This document shows positions 43,251 to 55,640 of a stretch of DNA of 64,000 nucleotides, in pieces (within the stretch, counting starts at the first letter, position 1; each line of letters opens with the position of its first letter). The notes beneath the pieces are model-generated. The model was not told the DNA's origin and ran no database searches. It worked only from the letters and a program-made list of their open reading frames with translations. Source of the DNA: Polyangiaceae bacterium (GTDB lineage Bacteria > Myxococcota_A > Polyangia > Polyangiales > Polyangiaceae); NCBI GenBank assembly GCA_947475525.1, contig CANJMI010000008.1:164543-228542 (forward strand). Direction: 5' to 3'. Position numbers and translations under genes: made by a program.

Positions 43251-45526
43251 GGACCGCTCTCTGTCCCGTGGAGCCCCGCGTCCAAGTCGAGCAGCATTCG
43301 TTCGCCCGGCTCGTTCATCGCGGCCGACACCGCATCGTCACCAACGACGTCACCCTCGGTCGCAAGCGCCGCGCGCAACACTACGGATGAAAGTTCGGCC
43401 TCGTTTCCTGGCCAATCGTGCTCGCCGAGTCGTCGCAGCGCCTCGAGTGACAACCCGAACGCCTTGCCGCGAAGGCGCGACCCTATCCGTGCAAGCTCGT
43501 GCAAGGCGAGCGCGCGCAAGTCTTCGCTGCGGTCCTCGAGCGCGGGCGGGGTGAGGATGCGCTCTCCGAAGAGAACTGCGAGATGAGGGTCGAGCTCGCC
43601 TCGCGCAGCCATCTCCGAGGCGGCGGCGGGCAACGCGACGATGATGCCAGTATCTCCACGACGTGACGTTCCAATCAGCCGCTGCACATGACGGGGAAGC
43701 GCTTGCGCGTCGAGAATCACGAGCGTGCCGCCGCGCCCGAGTTCGAGCGGCGAACGGGCCCCATCGGTCCACCGCTCGAGGATGTGCTCCTCGCGGCGCG
43801 AACCATCGACCACGAGCAAGAGCGAGCCCTGGCGCGACGACGCGAGATGCGCGACCGCAGCCCAAGGCAACGCATCGCCACCTGGACGCTGCAGGACGAC
43901 GAGCGGTTCATCCTGCTCGCCGAGGCGCTCCGCGACCGTGAGGGCCATTTGCGCCGCGGGTCCATACGCGCCGACACGCGCTCGATCCGCGAGAAATGCC
44001 GCTGACGCGCGGTGTCGATTGGCACTGCGAGCGAGCTGCTCTCGGAGCTCGCGAACCTCGTGGACCGCGTGTCCTCGATCGCGCTCCACCTCGAGTGCGC
44101 GCTCGCGCGAGCGGTCGAGTAGCGCCTCTGCCCCCGTCGCTACACCGAGATGGTCGGCGAGCTTGCGAAACGCGCACACCTCCTCGAACGCCAGCGGTGT
44201 GACGCGCCCTGCAGCCGGTAGGAGGAGCATGCCCACGGGGATGTCATCGTCGAGCACGAGCGCCGCCGCGCCGGCACGTCGCTCGTCGAGCCACGACACC
44301 CACGCCCGCACTTCGCTCTGCCTCACTTCGAGCGCCCGCAACACCTCGACACACACGATGCGCTCCGGCTCGAGCGCGACACGTTCGACGAGCGGCAGTG
44401 GCACAAGGCCGGGCTCGATGTGAAGATAGCCCGCGCGGTCGACGGTCCACCGATCCGCGGTCGCGAAACGATGCAGCGCCGCCGGGCCCTCGTCCGCCCC
44501 GAGGCCATCGCGGATCGCCACCAACGCGAGCACCACCGCTTGCCGAGGATCGGGGGCTTTTGCGGCCAGAGTCGCGTGCTCGAGCACGCGGAGCCACCGG
44601 CCTCGTTCGGGGGCCATTCGCTCCGCGACGCGCGGCGCGAGGATGCCGGAACCGACGGCGCATGCAGTCGCGACAAACACGATCAAGCCCGCGTGCGTTG
44701 GCGCCTTGTAAGCGGCGAGCACGGCAACCGACATCAAGGGCGTTGCGAGCATCGTCGCGGACGCTGCGAGTCGAAGCACGCGTGCGACCAAGGCTGGGTT
44801 CTGCGAGATGGAGCAACCCGCTGCTGCTGCCGCCGCGAAGAGAGCGGAGATCGGAACAATTCTTTCGGGAGGCGCCACTTCCATCAGCGACGCAAGCGTT
44901 CCTAATGCAAGACAGACCACCGCGAGCCAGAGCGCCGCGGCGGCTCGTTCGGGGACGCCGAGCTCGAAGCGCCGCGCGGCGAAAACGCGCCACGATGCCA
45001 CAATCGCAATGCCGATCGACCCGAGCGCGGCCGCAACGACGGCGTAGTCAACGGTCAACGCATCGACGCCCGCATCTCCGGCGAGGGCCCGGAACGCCGC
45101 GAGGCCGACGGCTCCGCTCCACAAGAAAGCGGTGGCGATCGCGGCATCGCCCCGATGCTCGAGCTTCGTAGCGTGACCACCGAGCGCCGCGATGCGGCTG
45201 ATGCACAGCGGCGCGCTCGTCGACGCAATAGCAAGCCCGAGGACCCGTGCCGCGACGAAGCCAGGCGACGCCATCGCGAGCTCGGGCACGAGCGCCATGA
45301 CGACACCTAGCGCGACGAACTGCGCCGCGCGACGCGCCGTAGCATCGATCCAGTCCGCTCCGAATTGGGGAGCCGAGGCCCATCTCCATCCGCCATAGAG
45401 CACGACCGGAGCGAGCACGACGCCGAGCCAACCGCGCGCGGTCGCGGGCTCGGCGCGCACGACCGCCGCGCACACGTAGAGCAAGACCGCCTGAGCCGTC
45501 CAGAATGCTCGCTCGCGAGGAATCAT
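43247..45526 (-). CDS. membrane protein with GAF-like and degenerate NtrC-type AAA domain
   Basis: Predicted 759-residue membrane protein. The ATG at 45526 opens directly into about ten hydrophobic segments (residues 1-300). A GAF-like soluble region follows (about 320-500), then a coiled-coil (about 500-540, EALLDRSRERALEVERDRGH). The C-terminal region aligns with sigma-54 activator AAA domains: GGTLVILDAQALPRHVQRL (cf. GGTLFLDEI), LTPPALEDRSEDLRALALHEL (cf. LPPLRERREDI), and DWPGNEAEL at 704-712 (cf. DWPGNVREL). However, Walker A is absent, GAFTGA is absent, the Walker B Glu is replaced, and there is no DNA-binding helix-turn-helix. It is therefore unlikely to hydrolyse ATP or activate sigma-54 itself. 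It starts 88 bp after the SBBP-like gene stop and couples to the ChaN-SmpB gene. Confidence 0.8.
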   Translation of the reverse strand: MIPRERAFWTAQAVLLYVCAAVVRAEPATARGWLGVVLAPVVLYGGWRWASAPQFGADWIDATARRAAQFVALGVVMALVPELAMASPGFVAARVLGLAIASTSAPLCISRIAALGGHATKLEHRGDAAIATAFLWSGAVGLAAFRALAGDAGVDALTVDYAVVAAALGSIGIAIVASWRVFAARRFELGVPERAAAALWLAVVCLALGTLASLMEVAPPERIVPISALFAAAAAAGCSISQNPALVARVLRLAASATMLATPLMSVAVLAAYKAPTHAGLIVFVATACAVGSGILAPRVAERMAPERGRWLRVLEHATLAAKAPDPRQAVVLALVAIRDGLGADEGPAALHRFATADRWTVDRAGYLHIEPGLVPLPLVERVALEPERIVCVEVLRALEVRQSEVRAWVSWLDERRAGAAALVLDDDIPVGMLLLPAAGRVTPLAFEEVCAFRKLADHLGVATGAEALLDRSRERALEVERDRGHAVHEVRELREQLARSANRHRASAAFLADRARVGAYGPAAQMALTVAERLGEQDEPLVVLQRPGGDALPWAAVAHLASSRQGSLLLVVDGSRREEHILERWTDGARSPLELGRGGTLVILDAQALPRHVQRLIGTSRRGDTGIIVALPAAASEMAARGELDPHLAVLFGERILTPPALEDRSEDLRALALHELARIGSRLRGKAFGLSLEALRRLGEHDWPGNEAELSSVVLRAALATEGDVVGDDAVSAAMNEPGERMLLDLDAGLHGTESGP

Positions 45527-45614
45527 GACGCCTCCAACGTAACGTTTCGTCGATGGCGTCGCCAATAGGAGAGCCGCATCCGTCTCGTCTCTCGCAAGGC
45601 GCGGAGCCCCAAGC

Positions 45615-47393
45615 TCAGGGCGCAAACTCGAAGAGGACCGCGTCTTCGAGGACACTATCGCCCACGAGGGAAGTGCTTCCAAACATGAACGCGCTGGAGC
45701 TCGAGCCGATCGCGAACACGTTGCCGTTTGTAGTTGCAATGTCGTAGATGATGTCGACGTTCTTCCCTCCGACGACCTGAGACCACAGCGGGATTCCAAG
45801 GTTCGTCACCTTGGCGATGAAGCCGTCGTACGAGCCGACCGGAGTCAGTTCCTTGCCGAAAAGGCTCAGCGTTGCGCCCACGCCGGAGAAGTAGCCTCCC
45901 ACGATCAGATTCGACGCCGCGTCGAACGCCACCGACCGCAAGAACCCGTCCCCTGGCCCGGCGATTGGCGCAGCCCAGCGCGTGAGCCCCGTCCCTCCGT
46001 CGAGCACCACGACGAACGACTCGTTCCCGTCGGTCCCCTTCATCCACACGTTTTTGTCGACCATCAACTCGTAGGCGAACGAACCGGCCAACGCCACCGT
46101 GCCATTGGGCGCCACGGCGACGTTGACACCGGCGTCCACGTAGGCGCCACCGAAGACCCTCGCCCAGCGCACGACCTCACCTTTCGAGTCGAAACGCACG
46201 ACGAACGCATCCTCGCTATTGCTCATGCTCGTTAACGAAACGCCCATGAAGGTCGCGGTCCCGCGGAGCGTCCCGCCAACGAGGATGTCGCCATCCGGCG
46301 CCAGCGCGACCGAACTGAACGACATAAAATTGGAGGTGGACATAAAATCACGGCGCCACGCTCCGGGACCTTCGACGTTTCCATTGTCGTCGAGCAGCGC
46401 GACGGTCGCGCGCCGACCTCCGACGGGGCTCGTATCACCACCGTAGCCCACCACCGCGACGCCGCCTCCAGGTCGAGCGGCAACGTCGGTCAAGCTCTCC
46501 GCGGCGGTCGTCGCGTCGAACAGGCGCGCCCACATCACCTTCCCATCCGGGTCGAGCTTCAGCACGTACGAGTCAGCGAGTCCCTGAGCAGCGCACGCCA
46601 CGGGCGGATTCGATGGCAAAACCGTGCCAGGCGCACAGGCCCCAACGCCGTACCCATGTCCCTCGGCGTCGACCGCCACACCGTGCACCGCGTCAAGAGC
46701 GGACGCTCCCGCCGCGCCGAATGACACAGACGCCTTTAGGGTGCCATCGGCGGCAAGTTGCAAGAGCAGCGCGTCAAAGCCAGCATCCGAACCGAATCGC
46801 ACGCCTCCAACGAGCCAGCCCCCCGCCGGCCGCGACGCCAGCGCATAGCCGCGCTGGTGCAGTTTCGGAAAGGTCGACGGCCACGCGCTCGACGGCGTTC
46901 CCGTTGCGCAGCGACCGAGGCCATCGCAGCGAGCCTCCTTGCAGCCGCCGGTCGCATCGAGCGCCCCGCTCTCTTCGGGTGAACACGTTCCAATGCGCGT
47001 CGGCAGCGCGCACGTTGCGCACACCCCGCACGCCGCGGCACAGCAGACCGCATCCTCGCAAACTCCGCTCGGGCACTCGCTGCTCAACGCGCACGACTGC
47101 CCTCCCGTCACCACGCACAGCCCGCTTGCGTCACATCGGGCGCCCGCTCCACACGCGGCCCCTTCGGGCACCGCACGAACGACACATTCGCCGGCTTCGC
47201 AAAGCGGATCGAAACATGGCTTCGCGAGGGACGCGCAATCAGTCGAAGCCGCGCACGCGACGGACCCTCCAGCGCCGTCGCCCCCTCCTGCATCGCCAGG
47301 CTGCGTCACGTCAAATTCATCGACCGCGAGCACTTGGGCGCAACCAACAACAGCCGCGGCGAGTGCGCCTGAGAGCGTGAGCGTCCGCTTCAC
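45615..47393 (-). CDS. Cys-rich lipoprotein with SBBP-like beta-propeller repeats
   Basis: Predicted 592-residue exported protein. I chose the GTG at 47393, which has AAGG five bases upstream and gives MKRTLTLSGALAAAVVGC; an ATG at 47411 overlaps the PP2C stop and is the alternative. Residues about 35-150 contain many cysteines in EGF-like spacing (CSLA.. replaced by CALSSECPSGVCEDAVCC). Residues about 165-590 are repeated propeller-like blades such as DAFVVRFDSKGEVVRWARVFGG, DSYVLKLDPDGKVMWARLFD and DGFIAKVTNLGIPLWSQVVGG, matching the SBBP pattern. Function is unknown; such proteins are common in Polyangia. It follows the PP2C gene closely. Confidence 0.82.
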   Translation of the reverse strand: MKRTLTLSGALAAAVVGCAQVLAVDEFDVTQPGDAGGGDGAGGSVACAASTDCASLAKPCFDPLCEAGECVVRAVPEGAACGAGARCDASGLCVVTGGQSCALSSECPSGVCEDAVCCAAACGVCATCALPTRIGTCSPEESGALDATGGCKEARCDGLGRCATGTPSSAWPSTFPKLHQRGYALASRPAGGWLVGGVRFGSDAGFDALLLQLAADGTLKASVSFGAAGASALDAVHGVAVDAEGHGYGVGACAPGTVLPSNPPVACAAQGLADSYVLKLDPDGKVMWARLFDATTAAESLTDVAARPGGGVAVVGYGGDTSPVGGRRATVALLDDNGNVEGPGAWRRDFMSTSNFMSFSSVALAPDGDILVGGTLRGTATFMGVSLTSMSNSEDAFVVRFDSKGEVVRWARVFGGAYVDAGVNVAVAPNGTVALAGSFAYELMVDKNVWMKGTDGNESFVVVLDGGTGLTRWAAPIAGPGDGFLRSVAFDAASNLIVGGYFSGVGATLSLFGKELTPVGSYDGFIAKVTNLGIPLWSQVVGGKNVDIIYDIATTNGNVFAIGSSSSAFMFGSTSLVGDSVLEDAVLFEFAP

Positions 47394-47400
47394 AGCGCCT

Positions 47401-48216
47401 TCAGCAGCCATTCGGCGCGACCACCAGCGCGGTTATGTTGTCGTAACCGCCCCCGTCGTTCGCGAGCGCGACGAGCAACTCCGACGCCTCTTCGAGATCA
47501 TCCGCGAGCCGCACCGCTTCGAGCATCTCTCGCGAAGAGACGAGCCCGCTCAGGCCATCCGAGCACAGCAAAAACACGTCCTTAGCGAGAACTGGAACGA
47601 TGCGAAGATCGACCTGAACGCTTGGCTCGAGGCCCAGCGCGCGCGTGATGATATTCGACGGCAGCCTCGCAAGCTCCTCTTCGGAGAGCGAAGGATCCAT
47701 CGCCCGCGCCTCGTTGATGAGCGAGTGGTCCTCGGTCAGAAGCTCGATCACACCGCTGCGAATTCGATAACAGCGGCTGTCTCCAACGTGACTGATGAAC
47801 GCAAGGTCACCACCGTCGGCGAAGTGGATCGCGACGACCGTCGAACCCATGCCCCGGTTGGAAGGAGAGTCGAGCGACGCCTGATGAACATCGCGATTGG
47901 CTTGCCGCACCGCCGCGAGAAGGCGCACCGCGCCCGTGGGGAGCGCAGAGTCGTCGGGCTGCAGGAGATCCGCGGCGACAGGCGTGGAACTTTCTCCGTC
48001 GAAGAAGCCCGCGATCGACTGTGCGACGATGGCGCTCGCAACATCACCCGACTCGTGGCCACCCATTCCGTCTGCGACCACGAAAACCGCGGCCTCCGCT
48101 CGCACGAGGAAGGTGTCCTCATTGTGCTCGCGGCAACGGCCAACATCAGTCGACGCAGCAGCCCGAAGCTTGCTGCGGGAAACACGCACGGAGCCTACCT
48201 GCGCCACCACACGCAA
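47401..48216 (-). CDS. PP2C-type Ser/Thr protein phosphatase
   Basis: Metal-dependent (PPM) phosphatase of about 271 residues, acting on phospho-Ser/Thr in the cytosol. Metal-ligand motifs are visible: REHNEDTFLV (motif 1), VFVVADGMGGHESGDVAS (motif 2, about 44-61), GMGSTVVAIHF, ISHVGDSRCYRI (motif 8 region), SLINEARAMDPSLS, LLCSDGLSGLV and DNITALVV at the end. All the core Asp residues are retained. GTG starts occur at 48216 and again a few codons later, so the N-terminus is uncertain by about 10 residues. It is within the six-gene run; it may reverse Hanks-type kinases such as the one at 23.6 kb, but this is inferred. Confidence 0.92.
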   Translation of the reverse strand: MRVVAQVGSVRVSRSKLRAAASTDVGRCREHNEDTFLVRAEAAVFVVADGMGGHESGDVASAIVAQSIAGFFDGESSTPVAADLLQPDDSALPTGAVRLLAAVRQANRDVHQASLDSPSNRGMGSTVVAIHFADGGDLAFISHVGDSRCYRIRSGVIELLTEDHSLINEARAMDPSLSEEELARLPSNIITRALGLEPSVQVDLRIVPVLAKDVFLLCSDGLSGLVSSREMLEAVRLADDLEEASELLVALANDGGGYDNITALVVAPNGC

Positions 48217-48245
48217 ACGCTAGGACGACCCGGCGTCCACGGCAA

Positions 48246-48872
48246 TCACCGAGCGCCCTCGCATGCCGGGCACACGCTCGAGACTCGCGACTGAGACCGC
48301 ACGACACGAGCGCGCGCGTCGGAGCACTGGTCATCCGACACACCGACCAAGTCGCACATCCGGTCCGCCGCTCGACGCATCGACGTCAGCGCCTTGCACG
48401 CGATCGCGCAACGACCATCCGCCTGCACGGCACGGACGGGTGCGGGAGCCGACTCGGCAAACTTTGTCTCTGGGGCTCCCCCGCGCCCCGCGGCGTTGCT
48501 CCGGTCAGCCGCGGATTTCTTGGGACGCGACGACTCCTCGTCAGAATCGGGTGCTGACGCTGGCGCCGGCGCTTTCGCTTCGCCGCGCGTTGAGTGTTGC
48601 TCCGATTGCGCCAAGAGCTGCCCGACTTGGCGCTCACCCTCGGCGAGCATCGCGCGAGCGGCCTCGATATCGACGTCCGAACCTATCGCGTCGTCCGGCG
48701 GCGACTGCGGAGCCACTACGCCCAACCGCATGGGCCCAGGCATCGACTCCGCCGTGGAGACCTTCGCGTCTACCGCGCCCTGGGGGGCGGAAGGCGGCTC
48801 GGAGCTGCGCGAGGCGGCACAGCCCGAACCGGCGAGGACGAGGAGCAACCCGAGACATGCGCGCGAACTCAT
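48246..48872 (-). CDS. lipoprotein with Cys-containing helical C-terminus
   Basis: Predicted 208-residue lipoprotein, first gene of the minus-strand run. Signal MSSRACLGLLLVLAGSGC places the acylated Cys at 18. Residues about 25-145 are low-complexity and acidic with a possible coiled-coil stretch (ARAMLAEGERQVGQLLAQSE). The C-terminal 55 residues contain five cysteines in a helical-looking region (CAIACKALTSMRRAADRMC ... CSDAR ... CPAC). Similar arrangements occur in uncharacterised lipoproteins of this group. No function can be assigned. The PP2C gene follows after 29 bp. Confidence 0.78.
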   Translation of the reverse strand: MSSRACLGLLLVLAGSGCAASRSSEPPSAPQGAVDAKVSTAESMPGPMRLGVVAPQSPPDDAIGSDVDIEAARAMLAEGERQVGQLLAQSEQHSTRGEAKAPAPASAPDSDEESSRPKKSAADRSNAAGRGGAPETKFAESAPAPVRAVQADGRCAIACKALTSMRRAADRMCDLVGVSDDQCSDARARVVRSQSRVSSVCPACEGAR

Positions 48873-49000
48873 GAGTCGATTGGACTACCCGAAGGCCCCG
48901 TTCGGCTCAATGCCGAGCAACAAAGCACGATTTGGTCATTCTCGCGGGGCGAACCGTGCTCACCCCACGCACGCGCGTGAAGCTGCGCTAGAGTTGTCGC

Positions 49001-50224
49001 ATGCTGCGTGTGACGTCAGTTGGACTCGTTGCGTGTGCACTGCTTGCAACGTCGTGCTCGAGGGGACAGCCTCGCCCACAGGCGCCACCTGGCCCCGGAA
49101 ACTATGGCGCCGCCTCGTACCCTTATGGCGCCCCACCGGGCGCCTACCCGAATGCCTATCCTCCGCCGGGGGCCTACCCGAATGGCGCCGTGCCTGCACC
49201 CGGTCCCTACCCGAATGGCGCCGTGCCTGCTCCCGGTCCGACAGCCGCTGCGCCCCAACCGCAACCGACCGCGGCGTTCCCCGGCTTTCCGCCGTTTCAG
49301 CTTCCGACATTCCCCGGGTTGACGTTTCCGACCGCCCCGGGTTTGCCGCCCACCCCGCAACCGGGCGCCGGCGGGGCGCTGCCCGTCTTCGGAGATCCCA
49401 TCAATGCCCTCGACGTGACCTACTTGCGACAGCGCGCGACAAGCGTGCTCGCGGAGGTACGCGGCGCATTGCCCCAGAACCAACAGAGCATGGTCTCCAG
49501 CGTCCCGCTCGTCGTCGACGATACGCCTGGCGAGGTCAACGCGTTCGCCGCATGCACGAAGAACGGGCCCTTGATGGCGATCACGGATGGGCTCCTCGAA
49601 ATCTCTGCGCAAATGGCCCGCGCGAAAGCGACCGATGAGCTCTTCGGAACAACCAAGCTGAATCAGTACGTCGCGCTCGTGTCGCAGCATCAGCAAGCAA
49701 AACAGCCAATCGTGCGCCCGGCGGCTGGATTCTTCGAGCCAACCCAAGACGGCGACGGGCGAAAAGTCGCGCGTCAACACGACCTCCTCGACGAACAGCT
49801 CGCGTTCATTCTCGGCCACGAGCTCGCGCATCACTACTTGCAGCACACCGGTTGCGTCGGTCCTCAGTCAAACTCGGTTACGCCGTCGGACATCGGGCGC
49901 GTCTTATCGAACGCCGCACCCGTGTTCAACCAACCAAACGAGCTCGCATCCGACTCGCAGGGAGTAACGAGCCTCTTGCAGGCGGGGCGCGCACGGACCG
50001 GGCATCACTGGAACGAAGAAGGCGCGATGCTCACGCTCAATTTCTTTGTCGCGTTGATGCAAATGGACCCCGCCGACCGATTGCTGTTCGCATTTCAGGG
50101 GTCGCATCCGCCACCGGAGCTCCGCATTCCGGTGGTGCAGCAGACCGCGAATCAATGGCGCGCAACGGGCGGCGCCCCCTCCGCGTGGCCGCTCCCATTC
50201 CCCTTTCCCTTCCCGGGTGGCTGA
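49001..50224 (+). CDS. M48-family metalloprotease lipoprotein
   Basis: Predicted 407-residue envelope zinc protease. Lipobox LLATSC (Cys 19). Residues 20-125 are a Pro/Gly/Tyr-rich repeat region. The catalytic motif is H273-E-L-A-H277-H in AFILGHELAHHYLQHTG, with the downstream Glu ligand probably in NELASDSQGVTSLLQAGR (about 309-326), the M48 pattern. Relatives (BepA, LoiP, YcaL) degrade or assist assembly of misfolded outer-membrane proteins; that role is inferred. The gene is alone, divergent from the minus-strand run, and its stop codon lies in an inverted repeat shared with the convergent neighbour. Confidence 0.85.
   Translation: MLRVTSVGLVACALLATSCSRGQPRPQAPPGPGNYGAASYPYGAPPGAYPNAYPPPGAYPNGAVPAPGPYPNGAVPAPGPTAAAPQPQPTAAFPGFPPFQLPTFPGLTFPTAPGLPPTPQPGAGGALPVFGDPINALDVTYLRQRATSVLAEVRGALPQNQQSMVSSVPLVVDDTPGEVNAFAACTKNGPLMAITDGLLEISAQMARAKATDELFGTTKLNQYVALVSQHQQAKQPIVRPAAGFFEPTQDGDGRKVARQHDLLDEQLAFILGHELAHHYLQHTGCVGPQSNSVTPSDIGRVLSNAAPVFNQPNELASDSQGVTSLLQAGRARTGHHWNEEGAMLTLNFFVALMQMDPADRLLFAFQGSHPPPELRIPVVQQTANQWRATGGAPSAWPLPFPFPFPGG
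49175..49240. repeat. 33-bp tandem repeat in protease Pro/Tyr-rich linker
   Basis: Two copies of a 33-bp unit beginning TACCCGAATGGCGCCGTGCC lie at 49175-49207 and 49208-49240, differing at two bases. They encode YPNGAVPAPGP. Related shorter copies precede them. Confidence 0.85.
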
Positions 50225-50266
50225 GCGCGCGGACTGGGGCGGCGGCGTTCTCTTCGGCGCGCTCAG
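50221..50266. terminator. inverted repeat spanning both convergent stop codons
   Basis: CTGAGCGCGC (50221-50230) and GCGCGCTCAG (50257-50266) form a perfect 10-bp inverted repeat with a 26-nt loop. The left arm contains the TGA of the M48 gene and the right arm the TGA of the minus-strand lipoprotein gene. It may act as a shared transcription end or mRNA 3' stabiliser; there is no U tract. Confidence 0.4.
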
Positions 50267-52272
50267 TTCGGCATGTCGTAGTCGCAGCTGTTGTCGATGC
50301 ACTTCGCTTCGGGATCGCAGCAATCCACGGTCGCTTCGCAATACTGGCCGACTTCGACGCACGTGCTCGGACCGCCGCATTTGCCATCGAGGCACGGCGA
50401 ACCGTCGCAGCAATCGCTATCCGCCTTGCAGGTGTCGCCCTTCTGAATGCACGGGTCGAGTGCCCAGTACGCGCGCATGTTGAGGTCATTCGAATCTTGG
50501 CCACGTACCCAGAACGACGGGTGACTCGGATCTTTGCCGGCCTCAGGATGAAGATCGATCGCGGTCATCCAAAGCTGCTTAACCGAGTTTTTGTCGTTCG
50601 TGAGCTTGGTGCCGTACGTACGACGGCTCGTGAACACGACCCACATGTAGCCGCCGGACGCTTGCGGCGCGAAGGTGGGTTCGTAGTTGTAGCTGCGATC
50701 GCGATCACCCGCCGCGAAGGGGTAGGCATCGCCATTGGCGTTGGCGAGACGGATCTCGACCCCCGGCGTGTCCACGTTCGCGAGGTAAAGATCCCCCGGG
50801 CCAAAGCGCGTATCGAGCGAGCCCGTCGTTCCGCGATGGTACACGGCCCAGGTCTTCCCCTCGTCCATCTCGCCGCCCTTGATCGTCGGAGAAACGCTCG
50901 GGAAACAGATCTGACGGAGCGCATCGTCGCCGCCGGCAGCTACGAGAGCGTGCGGGCTTGACGCTTTTCCGAGAGCGAGATCGAAGTCGTACGTCGCAAG
51001 ATCGTGGGTGTTGTTTTGCTCGACGTAGACGAGTTTGTGTCCCTTCGGAGAGAACGCCGGCATCCAAAGTTTCGCGCCCTCGAGACCGCTCATCGGAATT
51101 TTTTGGCCGGTGTCGCTGTCGAACATGCCATCGGAGCCTCCAGGCGGACCTGGCAAGGGTGCGTTGTTCTCGACCACGAACTTTCCGTCGGGCGAAATCG
51201 CCGGCATCGCCCAATTGCGATTCGACTTACCGACGCTGCTCGTGCTGAACACCGGCTGGTTGTTCAGGAGATCGAACTTGGAGACCGCGACGTCGCCGCC
51301 GATGATCAGCGTGCGGCCATTCGCCGACACGGCATGGCACGTGCTGCAGCCGTTGACGTTCGCCGTCTTGAGGAAATCTTCCGGCGCCTCTTGTCCTGGC
51401 TTCAAGCGAACGACGCGGCCGAGGTTGTTCACCCAGTAGTACACGCTGCCGCGCATGCTGCCCTTGGCCATCGTCCACTCATGGTCAACGAGCTTCTTCG
51501 CTGTCGCCTCATCCTTCTTGAGACGCGACACCGTCAACTTCACCGTGTTGCCGTTCCCGCTCTCGCTTACGGCGACCCAATCCGGCTGCTCGAGCAGGTA
51601 GGCGGAGTTATCCGCTTGGGTGAACAACTTGATATCGAGAATGCCGCTCGTGAAGTGAACGAGGTAACTGTCGCCTGCGCCGCCGCCCTTCCACATGAGC
51701 TCCGGTGCGAGGAGCCCGCGAGGCCAAACGGTGTTGTTGTAGGGATACGCCCAGGTGATCGACGCATCATCGCCGACCGGATTCTCGAGCTTGTTTTTCG
51801 TGTCGTCGGGCAAGCCACCGTCGCTCACCTTCTTGTAGATGACGTTCACGAGGGCCTGAGCGACTTGGCCGTTCGCTTTGGCGAAGAGCTTCACTTGCGC
51901 GCCCTTGGTGTTCAGGGCCGAGAATAGACCTTCAGCGTTGACGCTCGCGACGTCGGTGCGATCGACGTACCAAGTGCCGGGGAAAACCTGGACGTCGCCG
52001 AAGTTCGCGGTGAAGGCGACCGGGCTCGACACGCCGTTCACAACTTCAATCGTGGCGATCTTGGGCTCGAGCGTGAGCACCGCGTCGGCGCTGGTTCCCG
52101 TGGAGAACAGGTCCCCGCCGGTCCCCGAACTCGGCCCCTGCGCGGCGCCTCCGCCTGGCCCCGACAGTGTGAGCCCGTTCTTGATGTCGCCCGTGCACGC
52201 TCCAACGAGCATCAACGCGGCGACGAACGCTCCGAGGAAACCGACCCAAATCGTTTGTTTGCGCATCGCCAT
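50263..52272 (-). CDS. monohaem c-type lipoprotein with beta-propeller and Cys-knot tail
   Basis: Predicted 669-residue lipoprotein. The ATG at 52272 follows GGAGAGAT, a clear ribosome site, and gives a signal with the lipobox LVGAC (Cys 26). Residues about 66-147 look like a bacterial Ig-like (BIG2-type) domain. A haem c motif CSTCH (309-313) sits at the start of a beta-propeller (about 309-610) with PD40/TolB-like blades such as WAMPAISPDGKFVVENN, LWMPAFSPKGHKLVYVEQ and YEPTFAPQASGGYMWVVF. The tail (about 612-669) has two dickkopf/Cys-knot-like repeats (CKADSDCCDGSPC, CEATVDCCDPEAKC). Function is unknown; a redox or binding role outside the cell is inferred. The guaB gene is 118 bp upstream on the same strand. 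Confidence 0.85.
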   Translation of the reverse strand: MAMRKQTIWVGFLGAFVAALMLVGACTGDIKNGLTLSGPGGGAAQGPSSGTGGDLFSTGTSADAVLTLEPKIATIEVVNGVSSPVAFTANFGDVQVFPGTWYVDRTDVASVNAEGLFSALNTKGAQVKLFAKANGQVAQALVNVIYKKVSDGGLPDDTKNKLENPVGDDASITWAYPYNNTVWPRGLLAPELMWKGGGAGDSYLVHFTSGILDIKLFTQADNSAYLLEQPDWVAVSESGNGNTVKLTVSRLKKDEATAKKLVDHEWTMAKGSMRGSVYYWVNNLGRVVRLKPGQEAPEDFLKTANVNGCSTCHAVSANGRTLIIGGDVAVSKFDLLNNQPVFSTSSVGKSNRNWAMPAISPDGKFVVENNAPLPGPPGGSDGMFDSDTGQKIPMSGLEGAKLWMPAFSPKGHKLVYVEQNNTHDLATYDFDLALGKASSPHALVAAGGDDALRQICFPSVSPTIKGGEMDEGKTWAVYHRGTTGSLDTRFGPGDLYLANVDTPGVEIRLANANGDAYPFAAGDRDRSYNYEPTFAPQASGGYMWVVFTSRRTYGTKLTNDKNSVKQLWMTAIDLHPEAGKDPSHPSFWVRGQDSNDLNMRAYWALDPCIQKGDTCKADSDCCDGSPCLDGKCGGPSTCVEVGQYCEATVDCCDPEAKCIDNSCDYDMPN

Positions 52273-52390
52273 ATCTCTCCGCGCGAAAAAGCTCGAACAC
52301 GTGACACGAGCACGCACACTGATTGCGTACCTGCCTTATGGGTTGAAGATACCTGCGTTTGACGCGAACCGCTACACGGACGAGGAGGTG

Positions 52391-55538
<3,148 letters not shown>

Positions 55539-55640
55539 GAAGCGACGCTACCAGCAATCGAGGTGCCAGCGGCGCGTCAGCCGAAGACGCCAACTCGCAA
55601 TGAGACGTGCGCCGAAGCGCCACGCCAATCCGCTGAGCCT

